A DNA stretch of 64,000 bases from Campylorhamphus procurvoides (taxonomy: Eukaryota; Chordata; Aves; Passeriformes; Dendrocolaptidae): the NCBI GenBank assembly GCA_013396655.1, contig WBMV01006537.1:1-64000 (forward strand), read 5' to 3'. Under the pieces are notes generated by a model that saw only the letters and a list, made by a program, of their open reading frames with translations, made no database searches and had not been told where the DNA came from. This document shows, one piece after another, positions 21,892-37,000 of the stretch. Made by a program: the position numbers and the translations under genes. Numbering within the stretch: the first letter of the stretch is position 1; each line of letters begins with the position of its first letter.

Positions 21892-22080
21892 CTAAGTTTC
21901 AGAAGTAGAGCCTGTAATACTTTCAACAAGAGACTTATAAATCTGAGAGTTCAAAAACCTTGGAAAAGAGTCTCTGTGCATTAGGGTGTATATCTGGAGC
22001 TGGGCATCTTCATACATGTGAGGACTGGGATCCAATAAGTTTCTGTTGATCACTTCTCTCACCCGGGAATCGAGACTAAC
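21892..22080 (-). CDS. RGS17: RGS17 fourth coding exon (RGS domain end, stop)
   Basis: 189 nt from the acceptor TTATTCAG to the TAG stop at 21894-21892. It encodes VSLDSRVREVINRNLLDPSP, then YTLMHRDSFPRFLNSQIYKS and a C-terminal ESITGSTSET. This completes the RGS domain; only the last residues differ from human (SSSES-type end). Confidence 0.97.
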   Translation of the reverse strand, partial: VSLDSRVREVINRNLLDPSPHMYEDAQLQIYTLMHRDSFPRFLNSQIYKSLVESITGSTSET

Positions 22081-25000
22081 CTGAATAAGATGAGAAGAGA
22101 ATAATATTAAACAATAATATTGGAAAAGCTGTAATATGTATCTTTATTTCTCACAGCTCCATTGAACATGCTGAGTTTATCAGTTTATTTAAGTGATACT
22201 CTCTGCTTCTTTCAGAGCCATCACACAATGACTATGTAATGCACTAAGACCATCAACCCTATTTCAGTTTTGACTGGATTTTTAAATCTATCTTAAGATC
22301 TGTACAATGAAATGCAGTTGTATAACAGATTAAATGCAGTGCAACTAAACTGAGCTCTGCAGTAACCTGGATTTTTCAAAATATGCTATTTTACCTTAAA
22401 AAATAATTTTTACGTTCTTAAAATTATTTCTCTGAAATTAATGTTGAATTATCCTCATTCAGAGAGCTGAAATGTTTGTTGGGTCTTTTTGTGAGCATTT
22501 GTGGTTAATCATTTAGAAGTTTTCTATTCATCATTCTCATCTGTCTGCCCTACAGATTTTTTTGCCATTTTTTTTCAGGCACTACCCTTGTTTCTCACAA
22601 ATTACCTACAGTTTTTTGTCATTTTGGTTGTCTTAATCTCCCCATTAATATTAATTTTTCAGATTTGTTCCTCTTTTTAAGACTCTTCAATATCTGCTAA
22701 TTCATACTTTCAGTATATCTATATTCATATTAAAGTTGTTAGCAAGTTGCAGTTTTAGCTTCTCATTTACTTATCATTTGTAATGAATTCCTGTGCCTAG
22801 GCCGAAAAGGGCATATTATGATTAGGATGAATGCATAGATGATTTTAGAATATAATTTAGAAATGACTGAATGTACAGCTTATCCATAAAATGTTCTAAA
22901 CTCCAGCAAATTAATGCCTTCTGGATTAAATGCAATCTCAGTAGCAGGAAAGCCCACTGGGACTAGCAAGGGTTTATTCAGGTACGAAGAAAAGGGCTAA
23001 AATACTGAGTAGAGAAAGGCTAAGCAGAGATCAGTTAAATTACTGTGATTTGCATCAAGTTGCAATCTGACCCTACTACTCTGTAGCCATACAAAAAGAT
23101 ATTCATAGTGTCTGAAGGATTGAGTTTAACTGTGGAAAGCTCCATGTACTAAGATACCTTGACATGTGAAGGACGGTGACCAAGATGAAAACTCAGAACA
23201 TGCTTGGATGTGTGAGTTTGTGTGTTTTCATATGTGATGCAGCAAAGTCTTTGAAATATACACATGTGGTGTAATATGGTATGATACAGTATGGTAAACA
23301 CTGTAAGTAGTAAAGGAGTAAATACACATTTTCAGTGTATCTTCAGTACCAACTGTAGAATCTGGCATTGTTGGTTTGTTGGCATATTGGAGTAGGTTGG
23401 TGACACAGCAGACAAGTTCTTTCTCCTCCAAATTTGCTGTTCCTTGGTTATCAGCCACAAAGCACAACTGATGCAGATGAACTGCAAGTAAGCTGTTGCC
23501 TATTCATGCTAGCAAACTGTATGTATTACTCAAGTACTCTATCACTGCAGACCATTCATTACACCTGCCCCACGCATGCTCTTTATCTAAGCACTCATTG
23601 CTGCACCTGCAGGCAGCACCCTAGGGTGCAGCATGTCACTCCTGCCCAGCTCTGAGATAGATGTGGCTGTGAACAACCTCTCCACCCTCCCATTCTGGTG
23701 CTTCCACTCCTGGTTCTGGCACAGGTAGATGAGTTAAGGAATCTGAAAGTGCCATTTCTTTTTTAGGCTTTTTTCTGATTGAATTTATGTCTAACCAAGG
23801 TAGCTGTATAAGCAGACTGGGCAGCACAGCAAGAACAATCAGATCAGTGGGACTGATCAGCCAGTGACTGCACGCAGGGGTGTAGTGCTGAGGTAGTTTT
23901 AAGTGGCAGTGTTGCAGCCATGCATCTTCAGAATTTATTTGAATAGATTTCAATCCCAGAACACTGCATTTCTGCAGCACAGAAATGACACCCCAAGATT
24001 TAAGCAATTCTCCTCCTGACACACAGGGATATGCATTTATATCAGTAAAAACTATTTGTGCAGCTAATTGGCTATTCAATATCAAATATAATAGTTAAGA
24101 TAAAAAACACCCTCAAGTTTGGTAGGTTGGTAGGATTTTGGGCCATTGAGCATAGTAAAAGTTATAAGCATTCATAGAATAATAATAATAAAAAATTATG
24201 GAACATTAATTTGCATTTATTTTTCCAGTGACTCACTAAAGCCAGATGGAAAAACTAGTTGGAATTACTAAAGGTATTTTCTTGCTTAATAGATGAATAC
24301 AAGCTTATGTGTTTAGAACACTAAGACCTTCTGCCTCAATAACTTCATCACTGAACAAGTGATCTAACTATTTCAGCTCTTATGCCAAAAGGTAACATCT
24401 GGAGTGGGATGCCTGTATGGACAAGAACTTTTCAGCTCCCATGCTGTTCCAAAACACTGCAAACAGTTCTTCTGTGCCTCCTAAGATTTCCAGTATGGAG
24501 CAACTGGATTGATGAGATCTGCATATACTTAGTGCATGCAGTTTATGAGTAGTTTTTTTAAGTCAAACAACTCTTAGTGTTTGAATTTTTGATCTTAGTT
24601 TAAAAAGACAGTTCAGCATTTGCCACATATACATGTAGTAGAGATATTGTGTAAGAAGAAAAACTTATCATTAGCTTGCTGTATTGATAGTTGTATCTCA
24701 AAGCAAAAGTAGACACTATGGCACAAGAGAAGATAATAAAGCTCTAAATAGCTGTTGGCTTCATTCATGTGAATGAAATTGCGAATCATTCCTGAATGCA
24801 GTGCAGAAGTAAAATGTAGGAAGCAAGGTCCACAGTGAGCATAAATTAGCCATTGAGTAAGGAGTCAAATGCAATGCACAGAGACAAGACAAAGGTGATA
24901 AAGGTACATGATGTGGCCTAAGAAAGACTCTTCTATAATGCTTATATATTTATGTATCTCTGTATTCCAAAACATGCTTTGATAGGGGATGCCTTTTTTC

Positions 25001-28000
25001 TACTCTGGGTGAAGATAATTTCAAAATGTCTATTTCAGTTAAAAGAAGAAAATCTTACACAATTTCCTAGATAGTATATGTTTCATTAGAGATAATGTGG
25101 GCTTCATTCTTGGACTCTCACATAGAAAGAACAAGTGCAAATTTGGTTTTTCTCTCAGACAGTTGTTGCAGCAGATCAATCTGTAATGATTCTGTTTTAA
25201 ATTCATTAATTTTAGTGCCTTTTCTGCAGAAATCCATTTGCATTACTTACTTCCTCTCTTTGGCAGACACGTAGCATTATTAAAGAAGCATACCTATTTC
25301 TTAGTCTTCTCTTACTGTAGTTTCTTGAGTCTTATAGAGAACTTAGACCTGTTGTAGTCAGTGATGCTAAGTGACCCAGCACCCGGATCTCTACTTTTTC
25401 TGTGCTTTTCTTTTCTGATTTAATGTCCATACTAGGACTTTGATCTGACAGATCAGGCAGACTTTCAGACCCCCATTCTGGCAATTCAGGGTATAACAAT
25501 TCTGCTCTGGAATAACAGAAAATGCAAATGTAACATTTACAGATTTACCTCTTTTGGTGATAGTATAGAAATGTAATCTTCATATATAAGTCTTGCTTTT
25601 TCTTCAATAACTTTCTTGTTCTGTTCCTTCTTTAGATCTTCACATGCGAGCCAGAAAAGCAGATTCTCCTCACTATACTCTGTTCTAAGAAACTCTCGGA
25701 AAAGGTTCCTCCCAGCTGGTGTTTTCATCATCTTGTCAAAATTCTGAGCCCAAGACAAAATTTCATCTGCAGTAGGGTTTTGGCTGCAAAAGCAAATATC
25801 ATTACAAATATGCCTCTATTTTTGTAACAGTGTTTTCATACATTCGTCCAAAAATTCTCCTTTCAACCCCACTTTAGTCCAAAGTGAAAACTTGAAGTAA
25901 CAACGCTTCATTAGTGACAGGGGAATTTTGTTCAGTCTTCGTTTGTGCATTCATTATCTCAATAGCCTCACTAAACATGTTTAATGTTACAAGACATGTA
26001 CTTGGCTTTCTACAAGTTTTCTCCTCGTGTTCTTAGCCATGTGGCCCAAAGACAGCACCACAACAATCCCACAACAGCACCAAATTCCTGCCTCTGCAGA
26101 TAAAGGAGATGTGATTTCAGGAAGGTGGAAATAGACTCTCTTTCACAACCAGTTTAGATGACACCTAATGTTCCTGCCTGCTTCTGATGCTGACTGGCCC
26201 AACTTTGGCTGCCGCACAATTTGGTTTAGGAATAACATGAAAAACAAGAGCCTCTTGGCAGCAAAAAGCATACTAATGAGCCCCAACAAAATAGTAATTC
26301 AGAGAGCTTTTAAATTAGCATATTTCTCTGTGCTTGTACCTAAGGGCTGCTAAGCTTTGCTCTGTTTGGTGCTATTGACCTGAATGATGATCTATTGGCA
26401 TGAGATGTGATGGATGTTGCTGGCAGAATTGGAAAGAGAATAAATGGAAAAAAGTCCTTATTCTCATTTCCTGCAGGAAACTATTTGTGGCTTTTAACAG
26501 TGGATGCAGTGGATAAGTGATCAGAAGACTAACTTGTGTCACTAATCCATTAATGTACCAATGAACAGCTTGAGAAGGTAATACTCTGAATTACTTAACA
26601 ATTAAATACAGTTTCAAACTTAATTTTGAATGCTCACCCTCCCCTTCTTGATCCAACACAAGAGCTTTGCTAGTTGTTGTTAATAGTTTTTGTGTAATCA
26701 AGATGCACAATAAGTGACATTTGTCTATATAATTTCTCTTCAAGTCCATTTATCAAGTCCTACTCTGCATGCAAGGCAGACTGCATGATAGGAAGCTATT
26801 TGGAATAAATAATACATCAGAAAGTGCTTAACATTTAAAATATCCTGCAAAATAATTGTAATCTGAATGAAAAAGTTTAAACGCAGATTTGAAAGAGAAA
26901 GATGTCTCTGAGGAGAGTGCAAAGAACCTGCTGACAAGCAACCTGTGTTCCCTTGTTGTATGTTGGGCACCTCTCTTCACTACAGTATTTTGTGGAAATT
27001 TAGGACATTGTCCTCTCACAAAAAACATGATTAGCAATGAAGACAATGAGTTGTTTGGGTTGCTTTTATCATCAGACATGTCCTCTAAAGTTTTAATTTG
27101 CTTTTTATAGGATTAGAGAACTCAGAACTTCTTATAGGTTAGCATTTTTCCACACACAACAAATCTGGGCCCAAGCTTTAGACAGAAATAAAAGCTCAGA
27201 CTTACAGTGTGTTTAATCCAGTTTTCAAGATATGTGTTTTTAGTTAATTCCAGTGAAACCATAGTCCGAGCTCTTTTATGAATGGTAGCCATGTTAAAAA
27301 TCTGATTGTGAAGTGCCCATTAGTTTTTATCTTTTTTTGGATGCACAGAAGAAAATGATCTCGCAGGTGGCAGAGGCTTCTTATAGAGACCCACAAATGG
27401 AACTACCCGCGCACCTCCTGTTCCTCCCCATATTTCTTCCCCACAAATAAGAAACTGTAAATAAGCCTGACTTACGAATATCTCTACTGTCATATCATTG
27501 TCAGGACAGATTTTGCTTCCTTTTGTACAGAATTTTTTTGAAGAAAAGCAATTAGAAGGACATTCCCAAAGCATAAATCCCAAGGCAGTTATTAATATTA
27601 GTATAAGGTAAATTAAAACATTGACTAGACAGCAGTTCAACCAACTTACCATTCTTCTATGACTTGGATACTCTCCAGTTTGGTTGTATGTGTTGGCCTT
27701 CCTGCATTGTCTCCTCTATCTTCATTCCTAACAGTGAGGCTGCAATGTAGTACAACACTTTATTTTGTCAAAAGAAAGTTAATTTAAAACAATGACTATA
27801 GTAACGCCAACTTTTAAAAGATATAAACCTATGTAAAGGTTTATCCCTGCATTCTGATGAATATTAATTAACAGTTGCTATTAGCATGTGCTATTTTTCA
27901 GAAGCTCACAGTTTATCTGCTGGAAGGCGAAAACATACAGGTAACTTTTGGAATGATTTTACTTAGTAAAATGAGAATATTAGTAACAATAAGGTAGGAG

Positions 28001-31000
28001 AGTAAGAATATCTGAACTGGACACTGATGGGGCTTTGGTTCCCCAACAGTTTTGAGTAGTTTTTCATTCCTTATGACCATTCCCTTTTTTCTCTCTAGGA
28101 TATAGTGACAGTAGATGGCTCAGATACAGAACTTAGCATGTGGCAGCCCCTTATGATTTCTTCCTTTAACTGAAATTTGTTTCCCATTCCAAAAAGTAAA
28201 ACTTACTGGTCTCTGCATGGAAAGGTATCTGTTACCCTCATATTACCACAAGCAAGGAAAAGACAGACCTCCTTTATGTGAGGATGTTTTTAACATTTTT
28301 TTTTTGCTTCATTTTTTTGAGCTTCTAACTAGCGTCACTTAGTTTTCTGCAGATATCTTTTTAATCAGATTTGCTTTACTGGTAGAGGCATCCTCTGTGT
28401 GTGTTCTTTGTGAATGTTCTGGAACATGGTATTGCCAGCAAAAACACAATTCCTGATAACTACTGAAATAAACTACCTTTTGAGTGACATAGTTATTCGT
28501 ACAGGAAACCTGATTCCAATAATTAAACTTAAGAAGTGGAATGTAGTAAGCATATAGAAATTTCCCTTTATCTGATGTTCCTTCTGTTGAGAGAAAACAA
28601 GCAATCAAGCAAAAAATCTCCCAATCCCGAGAGAGCTCATATTTTGAATATTGAGTATTCACCATACAATGATGCTCTCAGTCATCCTAAGTGTTGCTAT
28701 ACAAAAATATATTGGTGGCATAAAGCTTCTCCCTCCCCCACTAATCTGAATAATTCGTGTTCAGCTCTAAAAAGAAATCCCTGCTCTGAGACATTTTTAG
28801 CACAAATGACCCTTCTTTCTAGGCCCTCTGTATTTATGAGTTTCTTTAACACTTTTCTCAAGCATTTGGTAGAGTTAATAGGTGATCTCAAACACTCTTC
28901 TGAAAACTGGAATTTTAAGCTTCCAGGTAAAGCAGAGCACATATTAAGACTTAAACATTACAAAGACGTACACTTTCAAACGAAGCTCTTTGATACTGGT
29001 TGCTCCTTCACTTACCTGCCAAGACCTTAGTTCAGGCCCTTGGTCCTACTTCCCCTGTTACAGCGTAGGAATGCAGCTCCAGTGCTGCTAAGGTGTTAGG
29101 ATGTCATCAACTGCTGCAGGAGAAACAACACATCCTGAACTCTGGGGTTGGCAGGTAAAAAGCCTTTCCGTCTCCTCTGACCTGTTGTTCATCAGTCTAT
29201 AGAGGGAGCACTCAGGAAAGACAACAGGAGTTCCGTATACAGAAGGAGAAAAAAAAAAGGGACCATCCACTTTCTTTCTGTCTTGTAATCTTTAAGTCCA
29301 CACATGTAACTGCTTAGGGTCACCTTGCATCTGGCCAGAGCACAAAGCTGGGGTGAAGGATAAGCAGGGAAGGCACAAAGCTTGTCTCTCTCCCTGCCTC
29401 CTTCCCTCCTTTGCAGTCCATAGGTAGAGCAGCATTCATTTGTCTTCTCTGCTGGGTGCAGAGAACCGAATGTCCTTTGGTTCCATGGAAGAGTAACACC
29501 ATGGAAGGAGGAAATAGCTTGTGTAGGTTGCGAGTGTAACAGGGTGTTTACTCAAGGCTGTCTAAAAAGGAATGAAGCTGCCCATTTTCCTTCCTCCATG
29601 ACATGAGCAGCAGCTAAACTGTACCGAGATAATTTACTTGTCATAGATGTGCAAGATTAGGATGCAGAGTCTTACTGGAAGTAGAAAGTGACTCATCTGA
29701 GAGCAGCCAGTCTACACTGTTAATTTAATCTGTTGTCTGGGATCAAGTACTGTTTGTTTTGCTCATGCAAAATCTCTGCTAGGCTTAGGAAAACTATCAT
29801 GGGCTGATGAATTGGAAACAGTGAAGTAGAGAGTGATGAGTAAGAAAAACAGGAAAAGGGACAAGAAAGCCATGTTGACCTCATTGCACTTTTTTTTTAA
29901 ATCAAAGAAGTAACCGACAGACATTAAGCATTTTGATTTTCTACGAGACTACGTCTCAATAAACAGTTCAGATGGTGAGTCTGGAATCTAATGTATCACT
30001 TTTCTGGTATCTATACCGGAGTGACAATACAAGGTACATACTTGACCCTGACTCCTTCATCTCAGCATTCATAGCTGGAGTTTAATGGTTGAATTTAGTC
30101 AGAGCTGCAAAACAGGGAAGATTCTAAAGACAGGAGTATTATACTGGGTAGGAACACTTTCTCACATTTGAGTATTGCATTTAAAACTGTGAAAAATTTA
30201 TAATGTATCTTGGCCTAATTTCTGCATGATATTTCCAGTGACAAGCGCTAGCACTATATTTCAACTTTTATTTATCTACATCTGTCAAGGGAAGAGCTCC
30301 ATCGGAGGCATTACTTTTGATATGTTTTTCCTGTGAATGAAACCATTATTTTTATACAGAAGTACATTCAATTCAGACATAATCTGTTTTCACTCAAGGA
30401 ACTGGTTCATATTCTCTAAGAAAAAAAATTTAAATATTTACACATTTGTGATTGCAAAGCTAACTTGAAAGCAGCCTTTAAATAACTGATCACAATAACA
30501 GATTGCTACCTTTTAATTTGAAATTACAACACTGCACTGCTCTTTCCTATGTTGCTATCTTCAGCTGGAAACCTTATATGTGTTCACATTTCTCCATGGA
30601 ATTCAATCAGTCCACAGCAGCAAAACCATCCTGCATACCGAAGTTGATGTCCTTGATACATTAATCCATCACTGAAGCTAGCTGATTCTGTCAGAAGAAT
30701 TATGTTGTATAGTGTAACCTAAGCAGACTAAAAGTAACAGGCTAAAGATTAACAAAATGATCTTAATTAAGGCTTTAAGAAGAAATTGCTGATACACTTT
30801 ATCAAAAAGTAGTTAAATGAAAGGGAGATGTTCTAGAAAGACATCTGATGAAAACTAACATCTATGATACTATTATTTTTTATTAATTGGAATACACACA
30901 GCAGATAGCTTTAAAATTCAGAGATGCGAATTACCCATGACAAAAGTACAAAAAACTACTAATGCCTTAAAAAGGGAGAGTCTAAAGGCAGAGTTGAAAT

Positions 31001-34000
31001 CGAAAGCACGAGCACATGTTTGTTTTCTGTTCCTATGGAATGTTTGTTTTGCCCACTTTTATGCTGACTTTATTGCTCTGGAGAGTATGGTGAAAAGTTC
31101 TTCAGAGGCCTAAGCTTGATTTGCCTTTGAAATATATCTTGGGTTCCTGGCTGCTACAAACCCATTAAGTTTCTTTAACTACTGCAACAGTAATATTATG
31201 AATAATTTCTGTTTGGAGTCAGTGTGTTTCTATTTTGCAACTTCACACACTTTATAAGCAAAAATTTCAATGATCAGGGATTACTTGAAGAAGTATACAA
31301 ATTGAACAAAAGACCACAAAAATGGTTAAACTGGTCCAAGTTCCTAGCTGATGTGTTTTAGGAGGAACTACTGGGATTCAGAAAACCAATCTTTATTTAT
31401 TTAGCTTCTGTAATTTTGCTGTTCATGTTCATCAAATAAGTAATTATTCTGTTGAGTAATTACTTATCTAAATCAGTATTGTGCAGTATTGGTGCATGAG
31501 AAGGTAAAAAAGCCAAGCTAATTGGATAAAATCATCAAGAGAGCTGAACTAATTTAAGAGTGAATATCTCACTGACTCTTCTCACTGACTGGTCCAGGTG
31601 TTTCCAGCTGGTGGTTTTAGCTTTTTTGTAAGTTGCTTCCATACTGCTGCACTTACTTTGTACTGCCATTAAGAAACTGAAAGTAATTCAGAGGTTGGAC
31701 CTGATCTTTCATTCTCAGTGTATCCAGTAAACAAATGGTATTTAATTGCATCCCAAAGTCCAGGTTCTCATATACCAGCAGCCTAAATCTGGTGAATCAG
31801 TGCAATGACTGTCATCACTATGGCAAGAAACCCATGCCATTGTGACAGGTGCCAAGATTAATATTCTGTCCGTGCATCGCTGACACCAGGTACTATTCTC
31901 TCAGGTTCTTTCTCAGTTATGTGCATCATATGCAGTATATCATCACAGCATTTTGCAATTATGTCTGACACTGAAGACAATGTGACTATTAAAATCTCTT
32001 GCCTAAGAGACTTTTTTTTGTGCTACCACAGCAATAAGGACTAGAAATCAAACTGTGACACTGTGAACTAGTTTGGTAGGCTACTGGGTGGCCACTCAAG
32101 TGACCTGAGCTCAATTTCTACTTCTTGGCTGAAGTTTGTAGATGTTTGGCTCTGCCAGGCAGTGACTGCATTTCAGGCTGAACCTGTGTATGCCACATAG
32201 TAGGGCCATGTGCCCTCAAGCCACCACTGTAACGTGAAAACCTTCCTTATTGCATCCCAAAGGCCACATTAAATCCATTGCAAATACATAATCTAAAGGC
32301 AGAATTTAGTTTTCAGATGAAAATGAATATTCAGTTAAGATTCTCTGTATAACAGATATTTGGACATGCATCCTTCACTAATCTACCCTTTGAAAGAATA
32401 TATCTCACTGGCACCACACTAGACACTAACCTGTTCCTAGGAATCTTTATTATCATTATATCAAAAGACATAATATTTTTAGTTTTCTTAAAAAAAAAAC
32501 CCTACAACTCTCTCCTCCCCCAAAAAACCCCAAGATGTAACTGTAATTTTAAAATTCCACTGGTAGATGATGTAAAATGACCATTCCCCAGAAGTGTTGA
32601 CAAACACAAGTGGAATTTACCAAATAGATTCAGATAGGAAAATTTTCTTCATGGTCTGGAGGAGGAAAAGCTTTTAAACAAGTTACCGCACATAAAAACA
32701 AGAACACATGATTAGTGCATTTTCCTGAAGTGAAAGGAAAATGGTTTTGAACACTACAAGACAAAGATGGGCAACAACCCTAAATCGTTCACCAACTGGG
32801 TGAATACCTTCACTCTTCCATTCAAAGTGGTAGTTCTCTTGCTGATCTCCAGACTCTCTGATTCTTTTATTTTTATTCCAAGTGACTGGTTAAAATATGC
32901 TATGTGAACAGAAACTTCTTTTTTCTGGTTTGAATTCAGATGCAGAAAAAGTGTATGCTAGGATCTTTTTCATTTTTGATTGCGGTTCAGTCTGACCAGA
33001 CTGTCTTCAATACTGTGGTTCAACAGCCAGTCATTGAAAAATCAATTGTTTGCAGTTCTATGCAGAAGCTCACTCCTACATGGTACACATCAGAGATAGA
33101 TGCGATCCCCATATCCCATATGCTGTTTGATAATGCAAGAGGCACTCTTTAATTTCTTTTATGAAATCTTACTTATTTTATTACTCCAAGTTATTTTCTG
33201 ACACCTTGTTTTTTTCTGGCAGATGGAATATTTAAGCCTGATGTCAGTGAATACTAGTCAGAACTGTGTTTGTTTATGAACAGAGGAGAATGATGATTTT
33301 GCTATACTGTGCAAAGCAATAATAATGAAAAATATTATCTTGATCTGTTCATAAAGAACAATACAGCTATGCTAATCTTGAATCACTTAGTGTCTAGTCA
33401 GTAATGCTGTCTTCTAGCTCCCTTTTAATGTCCCAAAAATAGGTATCCATGAGAATGAAATGTTACATGAATAATATTATCCAAGGATAACTTTTTTTGT
33501 GGTTTGGTTTGTTTTTTTGGTAATCTGAGCAGAAGATAAAAAGCCTGATTCCATCAAAGTAGGAAAAGAATTCACTTTTTGTTACAATAAGTGAATAATA
33601 TCCAGAATAACTAGGAATCATTATTTTTATGAAGAAGCGATACCTCATACTAGACATTTTCATAGGCTCAGATAAACCTGCACTATATCCTTCAGGCCCC
33701 TGGCTGTATTAGAGAGAAAGAGGATGCATATTTTATCTGACCTCAGAGAATTTATGTCCTTGTGAGACTACAAAAACTTACTAAAGCTCTACAACTGTTG
33801 TAATAATACCAGTATATGCAAAACATAGAAATGTAGAGCAAATCTGTGGTATTAAATGAATTCTAGAGTGGAGTCATGTGTGTACTCCTGGCTGTCTGCA
33901 AGGTGAACATAAATGATGCGCAATTCATCCACAGAAAGATGTGAAACAGTTAAAATTGCAAACCTGGTATTCCCATATATCTGCAGGGGTAGTCTGTGAG

Positions 34001-37000
34001 AGACTTTGGAGGGAAGAGGTGGTCAAGAGTCTTTGGAATTACTTAAACTCATCAGAATCTGGTCCTAACTCAGCAGAATATAATAATTTTTGTTACAAAG
34101 AAGAGATAAAGGTCAGAAAAATGTGAAGGATTTTTTTTTTGTCATTAGTGCCCATCCTAGTTCTTTAACAAGATATGACTTACAGATCTTCACTGAATTC
34201 AGTAAAGAAAAGTAGGGTATAAAATTTTATACTGAAAATGAGTTAGAATTTTAATGAAAAATAGCTACATTCTACTCTGAGTAAAAAATTAATTGTCTTG
34301 TGCTTAAAACTAAATGATGGAGATTGTGTTTAGCAGACTGACATAGGAAAGCAGTCTGTTGGGGGAAAGCCAACAATTACCATAAGGCTATAATCAGCCT
34401 ACTTGGCAGTGTCCACTGAAACTATAAACTCCTTTCAAAAAATCCAGATACCTGTGGTGCTGTCTCTTGAGTGCCAGAGTTACATTTGCCTTAGGTGATA
34501 AGATGGTGCAAGAGGCATGTACAATCCAAATTGTTTTTAAAAGAAAAAACCAAACAAGCTTGGACTCCGCTGTTTTAGAGTGCAAAAATATGTCTTCACA
34601 AGGAGAATTTTATAAACTTGACATCTGATTCTGCAAGTCTTACCTCATGTAACACCCTCAATTTTTTTTATTTTTTTTTTTTAAATAATGCAAGCATTTG
34701 AAAGTTTACCATTCTGGAAATTTTGTATTACAGCTAAAGCCCCTCCAAAATTTCAGAGCTTCAGATGAGGGAAGGAATGTGGAGTCACAAACCTCCCAGC
34801 TCTTTGTTCAGTCTTACATTGTGGTCTCATCACTTTAACTATAAAAGCCGCCATGATAACTGGCCTTAATTTTTTTTTCTCACAGATCACAGAAAGTAAG
34901 ATAAAATGAAATAAAATAAAAGCAGATGCTTTGCATCTTCAAATGGTGGGAAAAGATGCAATTTCTTTCCAGTTTTTCTTGGTGGTGTTTTCCCCCTTGA
35001 TTCAGTCTGCTATGTTGTAGTGTGGTGTAGCTCATATTTCTTCCCCTTTTTCCGTCTCTTTGTTTGAAGAACATACAGCTGAGAAACAGCCCGTAACAGA
35101 CCAAGTGGGCACTTGTATGTGCCGTAAATGTGCTTTCAACTGAAAAGCTTAGTGTCTGCTCAGGATCCAGTAATAGTAAATGCAGGCAGACTTCTGGCTC
35201 CCATATACACATTTCTGCATACCATAAATCCTGTAGGCAAAGCAGGAGCTCAAGGTCTAAATTTTCTGTTCTGATTTCTACTACTCAGGATAGGTGCAGA
35301 AGCTGTTTCACAGGCCCTTCCACTGGGGTTTTATGGAGAATGCAGCTGACTGGAACTGAGTTTGTGTTTTGCACAGATTTGACAGTTAAAATTGACTTAC
35401 TTCTAAATTGGATTTCTAATAAAACAGTGTTTGTGGAAAAGTGTAATGAAATTTCATAATTGTTTTTTATGGTTTTAAAATAATTATAATTACATTTTAA
35501 AATGAAATAATCAATTGTCTTGGTTTTATTAATTGTTAGTTACTAGTCTTTTGTGAGTAATTCTAGTTAGTATAATAAAATAAAAGATTCAAGTGAAATA
35601 TTGTGCTTAACTATAAGAAGCTCTTTAATAAAAATGCATTGTGTCATAGGAGATGTTTTTTCTAGTAGGCTTTCTGATTACAAGAGAAGGGATTTTCTAT
35701 TAAGAAAACAGCTCATCAGAAAATCCGGCAACTATTAACTTCATGATAGGTGGGGTATTTATTAGAGACTCATCTCTCAGAGTCCTGCAAACAGCACCTC
35801 CACCTTTCACTCAGAAACACATTTATACTGAAAACTGTGAAGAGAAGGATGAAGAGCAATGTCTTACAGCATCAAAATCCTAAAGCACAGCAAAAAACTA
35901 AATTTGTTTTTGGATACGAACTATCCTTGCTTCCCTAAAACAGTCCTGAGATTTCTAGAAGAGTTGCACTGATGGCATGGCTGTGGAGTATGTGGACACA
36001 GGTATAAAGAGATGTAGTCAAAACCTCCTTTACCTACATAGGGGTATCTTAGCCTGTTCACTGCCGTATTTCTGACACCTATGCTGGAGCAGCAATCCAG
36101 GTGTGATTGAAAAAAATCACTGCCAATTCTCCTGTGTTTTTTCCATAGTGCTGCTCTTGCAGTGCCATTTAGACTTTTCTGTGTGAAGGAATAACTTTTA
36201 GGCCTGTGAGATATTTAAGAGTTTAGAAAGAAATACACTTAAAATATTATGGATGAATGGGGCCTTACCTTTCCTCCTTGTGTGAGTTCTTTTGTTCAAA
36301 GGCTTATGATAAGGCCAGCTCATCTTTGTTCAGAGTTGTGAACTCCCCCATGAAAAATAAGGAATGCCTCTGTTCATCTGACATTGTATCTTTCTGCCAT
36401 GCTTTGAGGGAGGGAGAGTGGGTTTAATTTCCTACAGCTTTTCTATTGCAGTGCATTCTTAATACTGTGCTGGATTCAGGGTATTTGGTCAAAATCATTA
36501 CAGATTCAACTATAAGCCATAATAGAAAAAGGAGATTGGTGGAAATTAAGGTTTAAGATATCTGGAGGACCTCAGGCTATTAAGGTCTAGTCAGTTAAGA
36601 TGTTTAGCTCTGTCCTGATAGTCTTATGTTGTGCTAGTCATCAGCTTGAGTAAAAGCAGAATTGAACCAAAGTGATATACTGCTTAAGAGTATAATCATC
36701 TCTTTGTTAATGGGAAGTCTTGGCCAAGATTTTGGAGTTTATGTAAGATCATTATATAAGGCTATTAAATTGCATCCCACATGCCACCGTGAAGGTAGAT
36801 CATCCTTACTGAAATATGAATGCTAAAGTAAGTTTTACAGGAATGTACTTGGTAAAGCAAGTACTTAAAAAGATTTTAGCAAATCTGCAGTGTTTCACTC
36901 TCTTCCCTTTCTTGTGTATTTAATAAATGAACATGGAATCTAAAATCTGGTAACCTTTTCTCTTCATAAGGGGCAGTCAGATTAACAGTCTCTTTCTAAA

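Noticed and set aside
28536..29030. 164-codon plus-strand frame within the RGS17 intron
   Set aside because: No family resemblance, no splice or promoter context, and ordinary AT-rich composition; chance is sufficient.
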